Part shown: positions 20,711 to 32,230 of the stretch, piece by piece | Numbering within the stretch: the first letter of the stretch is position 1 | How the letters are laid out: every line of letters starts with the position of its first letter | Assembly (NCBI RefSeq): GCF_040954645.1 | Contig: NC_092806.1 | Span: 21,911,644-21,975,643 of the forward strand | Direction of reading: 5' to 3' | Source: Diabrotica undecimpunctata | Taxonomy: Eukaryota; Arthropoda; Insecta; Coleoptera; Chrysomelidae | Length of the DNA: 64,000 nt | Position numbers and translations under genes: made by a program | The notes under the pieces: model-generated | What the model was told of the DNA's origin: nothing | Databases searched by the model: none | The model's input: only the letters and a program-made list of their open reading frames with translations

Positions 20711-22557
20711 AAAAATTGGATACGAAAGCTGCACTCTTCAACTTTAAAATGTATCTTGATTTTTGTCAATAGGATACTCCGATTAAAAGATATCGAATTT
20801 TTACCGTTGAGTTGATACAAATTTTATTTAAAATTGATTTCGCGCGCGTAACTGACATTTAAAATCACCAGTCGCTTCAAGCGTTGCTTTTGAGAGAACG
20901 GTTCATTAAACACAAAAAGTGTTAATTAAAATTTTTATTTAAAATTATTTCAGCTACATTTTTTATTTGAAACATTTTTTTCTACGGCGTACAAATATTT
21001 GTTAAATCGGTTTTTTCGGGAGGTAAAAGTGGTAAACTTTTTTGCATTTTCGTTAGAGGCCCAAAATTGGCAATCTCAGCAAAATTTAGCTTGTTCGTAT
21101 GATTTTTAGAGGTTCAGTGGCGTTTTCTCTTTGACGACTGGATTATATACCAAAATCTGAAAGTATATTCTATTCAAATTCTTTTTTAGAATTCCAACGT
21201 AACTTTCGTTAATTTTTTCTCAAAGATTGAATAACTGTAGAAGCATGGTCAATATTGTGTACATTCGCAGTATAAAAAACCAATGTAAAATGTTGGCAAA
21301 ATGATGGATAGTTTCGAATGTGCCAAAATAGATACGAGTCGTTTCGGTGCGTTGGTCTCGTCGTGTGGTTTGTGACAAACTGTTGAATGACGAGGGCAAA
21401 TAAACACACACACTCTGTCGGGAAGGGTATAAATAGTTTCATTAATCTTCTCTCCTTTTTGAGTGACAGGCAAATAGAAGGACATCTATCTAAGTCAGTC
21501 TTTCCAGAGAGTGTTTTTATTATAACGAGCCGGGGGTATTGTTGAAAAAGAAATGAGTTAGGCTGGTGGTATAAAAATGAAATGACAGTCTTTTTATTTT
21601 CATTTATCTTGTAATTATTATAAGGAACTTGTTATGTCATATAAAAGGCTTAGAGTTGTAAAAATAATAATGGAAGTTAGGGGAATTTAGTGTATTTTGG
21701 AACTTAGACAAAAATTAAAATGGAAAAATAGAAAAAGCGGATAATATGCTGTTCGTTATTTCCTTTGTATGTTTACCATATATGTTGCCCACCTACCTAA
21801 CCGTGGTTTATGTCTTGTTTGTTACAATAAAGCCGCTCTGATGAATCCCTGAGCGTGAAAAGTGTCCTCCTTGTACAATCCTGTATGAATGAATACTAAT
21901 ATCTATATGTAATTACGTGGCTAAAGGTTTCAAGCCAAAGCCATTAAAAAAAAGTTATTTTGGTCTGCAGTCATATGAGACAGCCACATTTAGTATTCGT
22001 GTAATCAATGCGAGAGTAAAACTTTAGTTTTTGATATAACCTGCCACAGTGTAAGAAGCAGACCACAAGATACCACAGTCACAGCGATCTGGTCGATCTG
22101 GAGAGAGCAAGGAGCATTCATCATCAAAGGTAGTGTACAATGATAATTTACAAACACACAATATTCAAATACTTGATAAATTTATATTTAACTATTTCGT
22201 CATAAAACATAACACCAGTACCTTTAAAATAAATATTTGACATGACATGTCTTATAGTATTCTGTCAATTGTGAGATGAAATTTTTGATATTGAGGTCAT
22301 TAGTAGTTGACAAATCGCTTACATTTTAAACGTGCAATTGGTTTAAAACTTCAACTTGATAAGATGGTACTGTCAACGCCACTTAAGTTGGCGAGGCGCA
22401 CAAACCCAAAATTGAAGTCCGTTTAGGGTGGATTAGGTGGTTGTCATCAGTCTCCTCCCAGTAGTCACGTGCGTAACACAAAAGTGAAGTGCGGCTGTTA
22501 TTTTTCAGATTTCTTATTATTTTGGATAGTTAAGTGTGTGTGGCAGTTTCTTTAAAT
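20711..22557. other. 1.8-kb stretch without recognised genes
   Basis: Only short unsupported frames are present (for example minus 21209-21485). A moderately GC-richer patch at 22370-22500, with CGCCACTTAAGTTGGCG near 22377, may be the 5' non-coding end of the transposase gene that follows. Confidence 0.4.
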
Positions 22558-22559
22558 TA

Positions 22560-24421
22560 TGGCGTTAGAAAGTAATAGAAAGACTAATTTTGTTATTAAT
22601 GGACAATCTCGTGAGATCATATATAATGTGTTATTATTTCAAAAAATTTAAGCTTGAAGCAGATACCTTGAAAACTGTGAAAGAAACAACAGCTAAAACT
22701 ATTCATTCTCTTTTAGTTGTTTAACGTACTTTCGTGGTTGTATCATATGGCATTCTTCTTTTTCATGTGCCGTGCTCGATTATCGAGCTTGGCTATCAAA
22801 TTGGCGATAGTAATTTTGTTGACGGCAGGGATGCAGAGGATCTGTTAAACTATTCTCTTAGGTTTCTAAGCCATGACGTTCTTCTTCGACCTGTCCACTC
22901 TTCTTTCGTCTACCTTGCCTTGTATTATTAAGTGGAGTATATTATAACTCTCTGGGTGTCGCATAACATAACCAAAATATTCAAGTTTGCAACGGCATAG
23001 CTTTTTAAATAAACATATTTACAAAAATTTGTGAAATTATAATTATTGTATGTACATCGGTCTTACTCTCGATAATTGAAAGACATTTTTTAACATACTT
23101 AAATTATTACAATTATTAGCACATGAATATATTGTGTACTGTCTTATGGTATGGCAGTAAATATAGACTTTTTTATACTTACATACTAGATAAAATGAAT
23201 CATTATAGTTACTTTTACAGGAATTTCCATCAGAACAATCGAAAGGATAACAAGAGAGGCAAAATGTTCTTTGAAAAATACCGACAGAGTCCAATTTGCC
23301 AGTCCAGGCAAAAAACGAGTAAGGAGATCAATCATAGATTTGCCGGAATACCAAACAAGAGACATTCGCAGAATAATCTACGATTTTTATAAAACAGACA
23401 AATGTCGGGTTACGGTAAAAAAATTAAAACAAAAAATTCATAACGATTTGGATATCACAATTTCACAGACATCTCTAAGGCGACTTCTATTCAAAATGCC
23501 ATTTCGTTGGAGGAGAACCGAAAACAACCGAAAATTACTTTTAGAAAAAAGTGAAATACGAGCTTTGAGTATAAAATATCTCAGGCAAATCAAACATTTT
23601 CGTACTCAAAATAGGCCAATTGTGTATGTTGACGAGACTTACTTACACAGCGGCCATACTTTTTCGAAGAACTGGACTGACGAATCAACAAAGGGATTAT
23701 TTTCTATAATTTCTAAATGTCAACGACTAATAATAGTGCATGCCGGTGGAGACACGGGATTCATTAAGGATGGATTATTAATCTTCAAGTCAGGTACAAA
23801 ATCAGGGGATTTCCACTCTGAAATGAATGCACATTATTATGGAAAGTGGTTACAAAAACGTTTAATACCTAATTTACCTAACTCGGTACTAGTTTTTGAT
23901 AACGCATCTTATCATAGTATTCAGTTAGAGCGGGCGCCTATATCAAACTAAAAAAAAATTTAATGATAGAATGGTAAATACAGAAAAATATTCCATTTAT
24001 ACCCACTGCTTTAAAACCGGAATTATATGAATCCATTAAATATCATAAATCCCCTCATGTAAAATACAAGTTCTACGAAATTTTACGCGAGCATGGCCAT
24101 ATTCCTTTGCGTTTACCTCCGTACCATCCTGACCTAAACCCGATTGAACTTATATGGGATACAGTCAAAAATAATGTAAGCCAGAAAAACGTTACATTTA
24201 AATTAGCTGACGTACAAGAACTGGCTGAGGAAGAGTTCAATAAAATTGATACAAATGAGTGGAGAAAATGATGTGACTATGTCATTAAGAAGGAAGATGA
24301 ATACATGGACAGCGAGATAGTGGTTGATAACGCCATGGAAATAGCTCCTAATATTATAAATATTAACAGCGAATCTTCCAGTACAGAGTTTTCTTTTGAT
24401 AATAAAGATGAAGAAAATTAA
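22560..24421 (+). pseudogene. DDE_3-type transposase (IS630/Tc1/mariner superfamily) with apparent intron
   Basis: The N-terminal exon starts at ATG 22560 (MALESNRKTNFVINGQSR, EIIYNV, then FKKFKLEADTLKTVKETT after a +1 shift). The second exon follows an acceptor TTACTTTTACAG at 23209-23220 and begins GISIRTIERITREAK, completing the helix-turn-helix. The catalytic core has PIVYVDETYLHSGHT (first Asp near 23630), VLVFDNASYHS (second Asp near 23900) and PDLNPIELIW (Glu near 24145). The linker between, RLIIVHAGGDTGF, is typical of the family. Two lesions break it: an indel near 23945 and a TGA at 24269-24271, probably a former Trp. The product would otherwise be close to full length. The intron holds an RTE-like fragment. 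A second family member lies at 37327-38444. Confidence 0.85.
22751..22995 (-). mobile_element. RTE-like 3' end nested in the transposase intron
   Basis: Minus-strand reading gives KLEYFGYVMRHPESYNILHL, IIQGKVDERRVDR, AVNKITIANLIAKLDNR. This is the same C-terminal tail as at 9480 and 39120-40260, ending at a CTTCTT run. The copy is severely 5'-truncated. No convincing TSD was found. Confidence 0.75.
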
Positions 24422-25444
24422 CCATTAGAAAATTATTTTCAGTTACTATTTTTCTACACTTGATACTCGTTTTAGTGTTATAATCAAACCAAAATATCAA
24501 AATTAAATAATAACTGTGTTACATTTATTTATACAATACCCTCCATTTAATATGAAAGACAATATCAACGTAGTTTTATTTGTTAATTAAATTCAGTCAT
24601 AATTATTATTGTGTTTGTATGTTAAATTAAAGAGATATTATAAACCAGTGGATTTCTATTTAAATTAACTAAAAAAATAATAACAATTTCATCTTTCTAA
24701 TGATATATTAAAGCTTGCGAAAAAATATTACTACTTTTTTAATTGTGTAATAATTCTTTAAACTAATCTTTGTAATCGGTGGTAACTCAACTTTCCTTGG
24801 CTACTTCATTTACAGTATGCCTTTTTTCAGTTACTGTTATGGTTCCTTTAATTTTGAGTGGTAACTGACGTTGTCGTAAATGATAACTATGACAGAATTA
24901 ATTGGTAGGAGATCAATTCTTTATGGTAATTGGCCTAGGCTGCCAATTATAATCCAGCCTAGGCTGGAATAAAAAACAGGTTAAACACTAAATTATATTT
25001 AATTCTAGAATCAAATAGCATTTTCTGATTTAAGGTAGACATTACGTAACGTTCATATGTAGGATAGGTAGCGAATGGCGGAATTGTCTGGTTACCCACG
25101 GAGTTGTGGGATATTTATCTATACTTCACTGACGCTAATTTCACTATTATATCTAATTACAAGAATTATTGCTTAGCGGAATGTCATTTCTATGTTAAAA
25201 GCAAACTACTGGTTTGAATGGAAGAATTTAACATATAACTGCAGTTTTAGGAAACACTAAGCACTATCAATAATTGATTTAATAATATTTATGAAGGAAT
25301 AATGTTGCACTCTTCGTCCTTCAGGCAGTGCTTTCTTGGTGCAGATGAAGGCTTCATCCTTTTACTACGGATCTAAACTAGCCGTTTGTCTCTTTACAAT
25401 TACGTAAGGGTGACAAAATTATACAATTCTACATCTGGGATGAA
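24422..25444. other. Non-coding stretch with a hairpin and palindrome
   Basis: No gene is seen. At 24928-24948 an AATTGGC/GCCAATT hairpin is followed at 24954-24967 by the palindrome CCAGCCTAGGCTGG. Both share CCTAGGCTG. This may be the terminal structure of the preceding transposon. Confidence 0.5.
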
Positions 25445-25856
25445 TCAGAACAAAAAAGGGGAGTCACAGGAATAGCAAGTTTTATGCTTTACGCAAAAAT
25501 GTGCTTCTGGTCCTACCGAAAACTGTCTGAAAGTTTTTAGATAGTTCACTGTCTCATTTGTTAAATATTGTAACGAGAAAGCTAATTTCAACATGTCCCA
25601 TATAACGGTTGCATCTCTTAGAATGATGACGCGTAGACCAGAATCTTCGAGACGAGGATCTGCAGGATATATGACGCAGCCAGTGAGGCGTCCATAATAG
25701 CAATGATAGAGATGGACTATTGTAGAAAATTCTGGTACCCTATATTTGTATATATCCAGACGACCGGTTTCGCTTTCTACAATATGCAAAGCATCTTCAG
25801 GTCTCGATACAAAGTTAAATAAATGCTGAAATAATAAACCCATATTAGGGTGTTGT
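25445..25856 (-). CDS. Candidate host-gene exon, unknown protein
   Basis: The minus-strand frame is open over more than 130 codons with balanced amino-acid composition and no TE resemblance: FVSRPEDALHIVESETGRLD, IYKYRVPEFSTIVHLYHCYY, GRLTGCVIYPADPRLEDSG, VIILRDATVIWDMLKLAFSL. On the 5' side a strong acceptor, TTTATCTTTATTAG|ACAAC, ends at 25857. A second, TTTATTATTTCAG|CATTT, lies 31 bases downstream. On the 3' side a possible donor TTCG|GTAGGA follows base 25517. Otherwise the frame runs to a TGA at 25445-25447. If the donor is used the exon is about 340 bp. I do not recognise the family. There is no signal peptide or evident transmembrane segment in the piece. Neighbouring exons were not found, so the gene may extend beyond the TE clusters. 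Confidence 0.5.
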
Positions 25857-25873
25857 CTAATAAAGATAAACAA

Positions 25874-26459
25874 AGATAGATGATAAAAATTACAGTAATT
25901 ATGCCAATATTACATGTCTGTGGTTTTTCAAAATTAATAAAATGTTTAAGCAGACAAGGTAAGACCCACAAATTGGTAAAATAGTCTATTAAACTGTAAT
26001 AAATTAATAAATGAACAAATAAATAAAACATTACTTACATGCCGGTACTCTATTAATTGATGGTTGAAAGAACATGGTTCAAACTATCCTGTATTGTTGA
26101 TTGGAGAACTTAAGTCTGCTATTGTAATTGTTTGACAGTAAACGGGGAAGTTCTTGAGGAGACAGATTTTATCCAATGAAGTAGAGATAGGTGTAATGTG
26201 ATTGTTTGTTTGATGAAAGTAATGTTCTATACCATTGACTTATTTAAAAGTTATTTATATTTATTCTAGAGATATATTTATGAAATGTGTGTTATTTATT
26301 GAGATTTTATTTTATGAAGGTGACAGTTGTAAGTCAATGAATGAGATTTGATGTACAAATTGTGTGGGTGTGCAATTCTTTCAACGTGTAATTATCAAAT
26401 TTCTTTGATAAAGTTCTATATATTTCCATATATTTCAATAGAGTATTAAAGTATTAAAA
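25874..26459. other. AT-rich stretch, probably intronic or intergenic
   Basis: No coding signal. The 84-codon minus frame at 25777-26031 overlaps the intron side of the candidate exon and is judged a shadow. Confidence 0.4.
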
Positions 26460-27130
26460 GAGATCACATGTGGAATACAATGGCAAAACTTTCAATTTCA
26501 AAAAAACTTAGCCAGCTCGTTAAAATATATATATACAAATGGCTGTAGATCCAGAGAACGGATAGGTAACAAATTCTCAGAATCGTTTGATATAAACAGT
26601 GGACTAAAATAAGGAAACGCGCTGTCACCTCTCCTTTTTAATATAATCCTGGAGAATTAAGCACAGCACAAATTAGACTAGAAATAATGACAGTAAATGG
26701 ACTAAAATTACTGCTAGAATACGTATGCGGATGACATTGACATTGTGGGAAACACAGTCACCAATGTAAAGGAAATTTTCAATAAATTAAAGATAGACAA
26801 TAAAAACTAGTCTAAGGGTCAATGAAAAGAAAACCAAATATATGTGCACTAGCAGACAAAAGAGGCGAGAGAGAATAGGGCAAAATGTAACAATAGACCC
26901 ATATATAACTTTGCAAGAGTGGAGAGTTTTAAATCCCAACGTCTAAGATGGGCATGTCTGCAGACTTCCCAATAACCGCGTTATCAAGTTAATCTGGGAG
27001 GAAGCCCCGACATGGAGAAGGCTCTTACGATGTCCACGAATGCGATAAAATGATAGCATATTCAGATTGAAGCGAGTTGTGCAGCCAGCCAAGACCCACG
27101 CCAGATTGTAGTCCTACGAGAAGAAAAAGA
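26460..27130 (+). mobile_element. RTE-like RT fragment
   Basis: Reads SRERIGNKFSESFDINSGLK, GNALSPLLFNIILEN, NTYADDIDIVGNTVTNVKEI with YADD intact, VNEKKTKYMC, RERIGQNVTIDPYITLQEWR. After a jump near 26935 it continues SQRLRWACLQ and PNNRVIKLIWEEAPTWRRLL, the usual tail. It ends in an AAGAAAAAGAAG run. An internal deletion removes the thumb, and several stops are present. Confidence 0.8.
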
Positions 27131-27654
27131 AGATATATTACATATCCTTTTATCCATATATTTGGGGGGTTATTCTCCGTTTATGGCTCTATAAAACGTT
27201 TCCGTTAGATCACTTTGTGCAATTTTGTTATTATTTTTTATTAATCTCAGATTTGATTGACTTCTTGATCTTTTTAATAACATTTTTCTATTATTTATAT
27301 TTCTTGTTTCTGGGGCTTACTTATGCCTTGGAGCTTCCTCTTTTTACATAAATTGTAGTCTTTTTGTTTTTTTCCTTTTTTCTTTTAAATTTTATCTCAG
27401 TTCACTTGGCATTTTCCATGATTTGGAAATTTTTGTTCCCCACATTTATTTATTATTATTACATGTAATCTGATCGGCTCCCATCATTCGTTCTATTATT
27501 TTGTTATGTCTTTTTTTCTTCTCTTAATTACCTACTATATTCGTTTAATTGTTTTGTCGTAAATTTTTATGTTTGTCTTTTTGGTATTTTTGCGACTCTA
27601 ATTAAAATCTTTCATTATTAAAACTGTATGTTTATACATTTAATGGCACTAATC
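27131..27654. other. T-rich non-coding stretch
   Basis: Nothing recognised. Confidence 0.5.
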
Positions 27655-28380
27655 TTGTCATCATCATCATCAATGGCGCTACAACTCTTCGTGAGTCTTT
27701 GCCGCGTTTACTATTGCCTTCCATGTTTGTCGGTCCTGTGTCAGTAATTCCCATTGTGGCACTCCCATTTTCTCTAGATCTTCTTTGACTGCATCTTTTC
27801 ACCTTTTTCTAGGCCGCCCTACAGACCTTCTTCCCTCTGGCCTTTCCCAGAACACATTATTTATAAGGCGATTGTCGTTACTGCGTATCACATGCCCTGC
27901 CCATCTGAGTCTATTGGCCTTATATATCTGACTAGATTTTCTTTTCCGAATAGAGACTCTAGCTCGTTATTGTATCTGCCCCTCCATTCGTTTGTCACGC
28001 TTTCTCTGCAAGTGCCATATATCATTCGAAGAATTTTACGTTCCCACACCAGCAATTTATTTATTTCTCTTTTTGTTAGCGTCCATGTTTCGCTTCCATA
28101 CGCGACTGCTGGTCGTATTATGGTCTTATATATCCGGATTTTTGAACCTCGTGAAAGAAGTTTTAACTTCATTAGATGTTGCATTGCAAAGAAAGATTTG
28201 TTTCCTGCCATTATTCTCGTTTCAACTTCTCGCTCTAATTTGTCGTCATTTGTGATTGTTGCTCCTAGATTTTTAAATTCTTAAACCACTTCGAAGTTGT
28301 GATCATTTATAGTAATGTTTTGCCTCATTCGCCGTCGTTCTTGTTTTGAGACGACCATGTATTTTGCATTAATCTTGTGG
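27655..28380 (-). mobile_element. RTE-like C-terminal fragment with ATC-repeat tail
   Basis: The frame 27888-28211 reads NKSFFAMQHLMKLKLLSRGS, KIRIYKTIIRPAVAYGSETW, TLTKREINKLLVWERKILR, MIYGTCRE. It continues to GRYNNELESLFGKENLVRYI and, in a shifted frame, to the GRPRKR-type end before (ATC)n at 27660-27672. The upstream part (28215-28380) continues with palm-thumb remnants (KYMVVSKQERRRMRQ). The copy is 5'-truncated before the catalytic box. Confidence 0.8.
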
Positions 28381-29050
28381 TATAGATAATTCAATAGTAT
28401 CATAATAAAAAGGTGTTTTTTTACATGAAATAAAACAACTGTATATTTTTAATCTTTTTTTAATAGATGAATAATGATTTACCATTTCAATAAAGTAAAA
28501 CTGGAATCATTTCTAACGCACAAGGGATGAAAATAATAACTTGTTTTCAAATCGGTTGTCCTGTAAAAAACTTAAAATTAGTAATATTTTTATTACATAT
28601 CTCTGTATACATTAATCGAGTAATACGTGCGAAAAATGAAGATAGCTATGATCAACAATGAGAAATCTTTTCTGGAGTGCCCATGTTTACTAATATAAGA
28701 GAAATTCTCATCAAGTTAGACTAAGTGGGGATACCAACAAAGCATGAAATAATAGCTAGACTCGGCAATGACAGATATCATGTCCTGGGCTAAGAGGTAT
28801 ATGATATAATGCAACAGGCTCTGACTATAGTCATAGAATGTGGAGGAAACGACAGCATTATAATGACATTTTCTCTACAGTTTTATATTGTGTCTTCGGA
28901 AGACTTGTGGCTTAAATGATTATAAAGCGATAAGGGAACCTTATTTTCAACAGAGCCCTGTATATGTTGCTTTAAATGGTTTAAAAACAGAATGAAGGTT
29001 TTAGACAAGACCATAAAAAGCTGGATAAGGATTATACATATTAACATATT

Positions 29051-29103
<53 letters not shown>

Positions 29104-29174
29104 AAATATGAAGTGATGTAAAAGAAGAAAACAAAAAGAAAAAATGGAAAAAATGAAAATAGGTTAAAATCACA
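28381..29174. other. Non-coding stretch with an (AT)n run
   Basis: About 44 bp of AT repeats lie at 29057-29100. A segment at 28670-28830 has a worn ORF-like look (GIPTKHEIIARLGNDRYHVL) that I could not assign. Confidence 0.45.
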
Positions 29175-29530
29175 TCTTAAAAACATCTCTTCTCTGTTCT
29201 GCAAACAACGTATTTAAAGTCCTCACCAAAAGTTAACCTTGTATCTAGGACTACTTCCAAGAACTTTAATTTTTTGGCAGATAAGATCCTTTTTCCGTCC
29301 AGGACAAAACCATGTGGTCTCTGGTCACTGGATTCTTGACGATCATTGATTTTAGCGGCCAAGAAGTTTTCTTGACCGCCAGTATAAAGTCCCTGCTTCC
29401 CATCTACGTCTTTATTTTGTTAAAGGCTTCGATATCTGTACCCAAATTTAACAGAACGTTATACAGCAATGGTTCCAGGATGGAGCCCTTCGGCACTTCC
29501 ACTGTGGTCTTCATAGAGTTATCCCTCGCA
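29175..29530 (-). mobile_element. R1-like RT fragment
   Basis: The minus strand gives VEVPKGSILEPLLYNVLLNL (RT motif V.QGS.LGP) and, 3' of it, GFVLDGKRILSAKKLKFLEV, VLDTRLTFGEDFKYVVCRTE, KRCF. The order fits the palm and thumb of R1- or Jockey-group RTs (KYLGVVLD..LTF..H). The YADD box between them is deleted. Confidence 0.65.
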
Positions 29531-30330
29531 ATGTTATATGATGAAATCATCAAAAGTGTTAACAAAGTAAGAGGATACAAAATGGAAAACAAAGAAATAA
29601 AAATACTTTGTTACGCATATTGATAGCCCAAGATGAAGATAGTCTGTAAAGACTGGTCCACAGATTTAACATAAGAGCAAAATAATTTAATATGATAATC
29701 TCATCTCAGAAAACTAAAACAATAGTAGTCAGCAAAGAACTAACCAGATATAAAATAGAAATTGATGGCATCAGTATTAAACAAGTAATGGAAATAAAAT
29801 ACCTGGGAATTACACTGTCTAGCTATGGAGACCTGGACAAAGAAGTCAGAGATCAAGTACAAAAAGCAAATAGACTGGCAGGATGCCTTAATAACACTAT
29901 ATGGCGAAACAGACACATTAACACTGAGATAAAGTCAAGAATTTATAAAACCAGTGTAAGACCAATAACGACATATGCCTTAGAAACAAGACCCGACACA
30001 GCCACAACGCAAAGGCTACTGCAAACAGCAGAGATGAGAGTACTGAGAATAATTACAGGAAATACGCGAGAGATCGAAAGAGAAGTAAAGACATTAGAAG
30101 AAAATGTAACGTATAAATGAATGGACACAAAATACAGAAAAGGACGGAATAACCACATAAGTAAAATGGAGGAGACCCGTGTCGTCAAAATAGCAAGAGA
30201 TAAGTCACCAATCGGCAGAAGAAGTATCGGACGACCGCGCAAAAGATGCAGTGGCAACCTTTCATAGAGATATGAATCCGACAATGAACAAGCAGAATTG
30301 CTTATAAAGAGGAAAAACAAGAAGAAGAAT
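29530..30330 (+). mobile_element. RTE-like RT C-terminal half
   Basis: Begins DEIIKSVNKVRGYKMENKEI, KILCYAY with the catalytic Asp pair disrupted (a frame change follows directly). It then reads DEDSL and, in the open frame 29692-30120, IISSQKTKTIVVSKELTRYK, EIKYLGITLSSYGDLDKEV, KANRLAGCLNNTIWRNRHIN, SRIYKTSVRPITTYALETRP, MRVLRIITGNTRE. After a shift comes WNNHISKMEETRVVKIARDK, GRRSIGRPRKR. It ends in a GAAGAAGAA tail near 30325. It is the same family as 8950-10500. Confidence 0.85.
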
Positions 30331-30339
30331 TATGTATCT

Positions 30340-31015
30340 ATCTGTGAAGTAGTCCCTATCCAAGTTCTGCAAATAGGGAGATATCCCCAAGCTGTCCAGT
30401 AGTCTGTCGATAATTTTCTAGCTAGCACTATAATAATAAAAGCATTCCTTATACCTAGGAAGATCGTCACCATCCATCTACAGCTACAAATGGATATCTT
30501 CGTTTTGAAACTGCTCCTGACCTAACCCATACTGGCGGTCAGATATGCCACCTTTCTCCATTATCTCCCCACTACAGCCTTTTCTTCAAAATTATCTTAA
30601 AACATTTCCTAAGGTATTTAACAAGCATATAATATGTATGTACGTCCCAAGCTCCTCTAATTCCTTTTGGTTTTGATATAAGTATTAGATTTGCCGTTTT
30701 CAGATCTCCTGGGAAGTCTTGCTTTCCTAGCAAGTTGTTTATAATATCCTGTACCCATTTTACCTTCTCCTCAATAATGATTTTTATTATCTAGCTGTCC
30801 TATTAGGTCCAGGCGCTTTTCTTGCTTTGAGCGTTTTGCCTGCTTACGTCACTTTTTAACTTTTGAATTTTTCACAGGTGTCTCCACCTAGAGTGACGTA
30901 GAGCCTTCTTCCCTCTGTAGAAAAAGAGCTTTTGCCAGTTCTCTCCTCCGGCTCTCATCCATCTGAAAGAAGTCCCTTTTTTCTGTTTCTTAAAAGCTCA
31001 ACGTCAGCAAATATA
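30340..31015 (-). mobile_element. R1-like RT N-terminal fragment
   Basis: The minus strand reads SRRRELAKALFLQREEGSTS, then a worn linker, then KVKWVQDIINNLLGKQDFPG, DLKTANLILISKPKG. The last matches the R1-group block W....V.LIPKPGK. It faces the R1 C-terminal fragment on the plus strand, so the two are not one collinear copy. Confidence 0.6.
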
Positions 31016-32230
31016 GGAGGATGCTAGAAAAAGAACAAAGGAAAGCACTACGAAGGGTAGCACGTGCATACAGAACAACATCAACGGTGGCAATTAAAGT
31101 CATCGAGGCTATGTTGCCCAACCACCTGATGGTGAAGGAAATAACGAAAATCTACGAAAAGGATGAATATAAGAAAATATTAGTTAGGAATAGCAGCATA
31201 ACGGAGTGGCAGCAAAAATGGACAAAGGAGCATAGGGCGGCCTTTTTAATTCATAATATCGCAGAAAGGATATAATAATAATGCAGGGAGCAAGGTTTAG
31301 ATATCTGGGAATAGATATAACTAGTTAAGGAGATGTTAAAGAAGAAGTACGACAATGAAGCTTAAAAGCAAGTAAAGCGACGGGATCTCTTAATGACACA
31401 ATCTGGAAGAACAAACACCTAAGACAAGACACAAAAACAAGAATCTATAAAGCAGAAATAAGACCTATACTAACATACACGGCGGAGACAAGACCTAACA
31501 CATCTAAAACGAGACGACTACCAGAAACAACAGAGATGAAAATAGTTCGACGAATATCAGGGAAAAGACTGTTAGATAGGGAGAGAAGCAAAAACATAAG
31601 AAAAGGCAATATAGAAGACATAAATGGATGAATGACAAAACGGAAACAGGAGTGGAACAAACACATTAGTAAAATGGCAGAGGACAGGATAGTACGAATA
31701 GTACGAGATTAGTCACCAAATGTACGAAGAAGTATTGGCAGACCAAGAAAAAGATGGTGCGATAATTTAAACAATTTAGGAGGCTAATATTGAAAGCTTT
31801 AAAGCCTACATACAAGAAGAAAGAAGAAGAAGAAGCAGAAAGGATGAAGTGAGCCGACAGACCCACTAATTAGATTATTTTTGCATCCAGTCCTAACAGG
31901 GCACGGCTCATTCAGTGCTTACCTGGTAGGCATAAGGAAGGCTCGGATAGGAATTGTCAGCTACTGTGAAGTAGCTGACACGGCCGAGCACTGTGTATTC
32001 GAGTGCAGAATATTCGACGAGGACTGAAACGAATTACACAGGAAGGATAAGTGGTAGGTAGAGTAAGCACAAATGCCATAATACAGGTAGCAATGCAAAG
32101 AGAGAGATAAAGAAACGGGCTACTGATGTGATGCACCGATCTGGAGAGTACCTACCGCATAAGTAGTCCGGATGAGGGGGTGGATTTTAGTAAGTAGGCA
32201 GGGAGCTATGGATACATCCTTCCATCCTGA
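31016..32230 (+). mobile_element. R1-clade C-terminal fragment, split by a nested insertion
   Basis: The left part (31021-31271) encodes KEQRKALRRVARAYRTTSTV, AIKVIEAMLPNHLMVKEITK, ITEWQQKWTKEHRAAFLIH. The right part (from 31846) gives DPLIRLFLHPVLTGHGSFSA, YLVGIRKARI, SYCEVADTAEHCVFECRIFD. The arrangement QR..R...AYRT, LTGHG.F..YL and C....AEH..FEC is the R1 C-terminal region with its CCHC motif. The Cys/His ligands in the second half (H and the last C) are kept. A frameshift lies just after the insertion point. The 3' UTR runs to about 32230. Confidence 0.85.
31272..31834 (+). mobile_element. RTE-like element nested in R1, 11-bp TSD
   Basis: Flanked by GCAGAAAGGAT at 31261-31271 and 31835-31845. 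Contents: RYLGIDITS, GSLNDTIWKNKHLRQDTKTR, IYKAEIRPILTYTAETRPNT, MKIVRRISGKRLLDRERSK, RKQEWNKHISKMAEDRIVRI, RRSIGRPRKRWCDNL. A GAAGAAGAAGAAG tail ends at the right TSD. It is 5'-truncated and interrupted by a few stops. It is closely related to 29530-30330. Confidence 0.9.

Noticed and set aside
21209..21485. Overlapping minus-strand frames with Cys and His residues
   Set aside because: Three overlapping short frames and no zinc-finger spacing. They are chance frames.
28883..29204. Minus-strand frames with long Ile-Tyr runs
   Set aside because: They are translations of the (AT)n microsatellite at 29057-29100.
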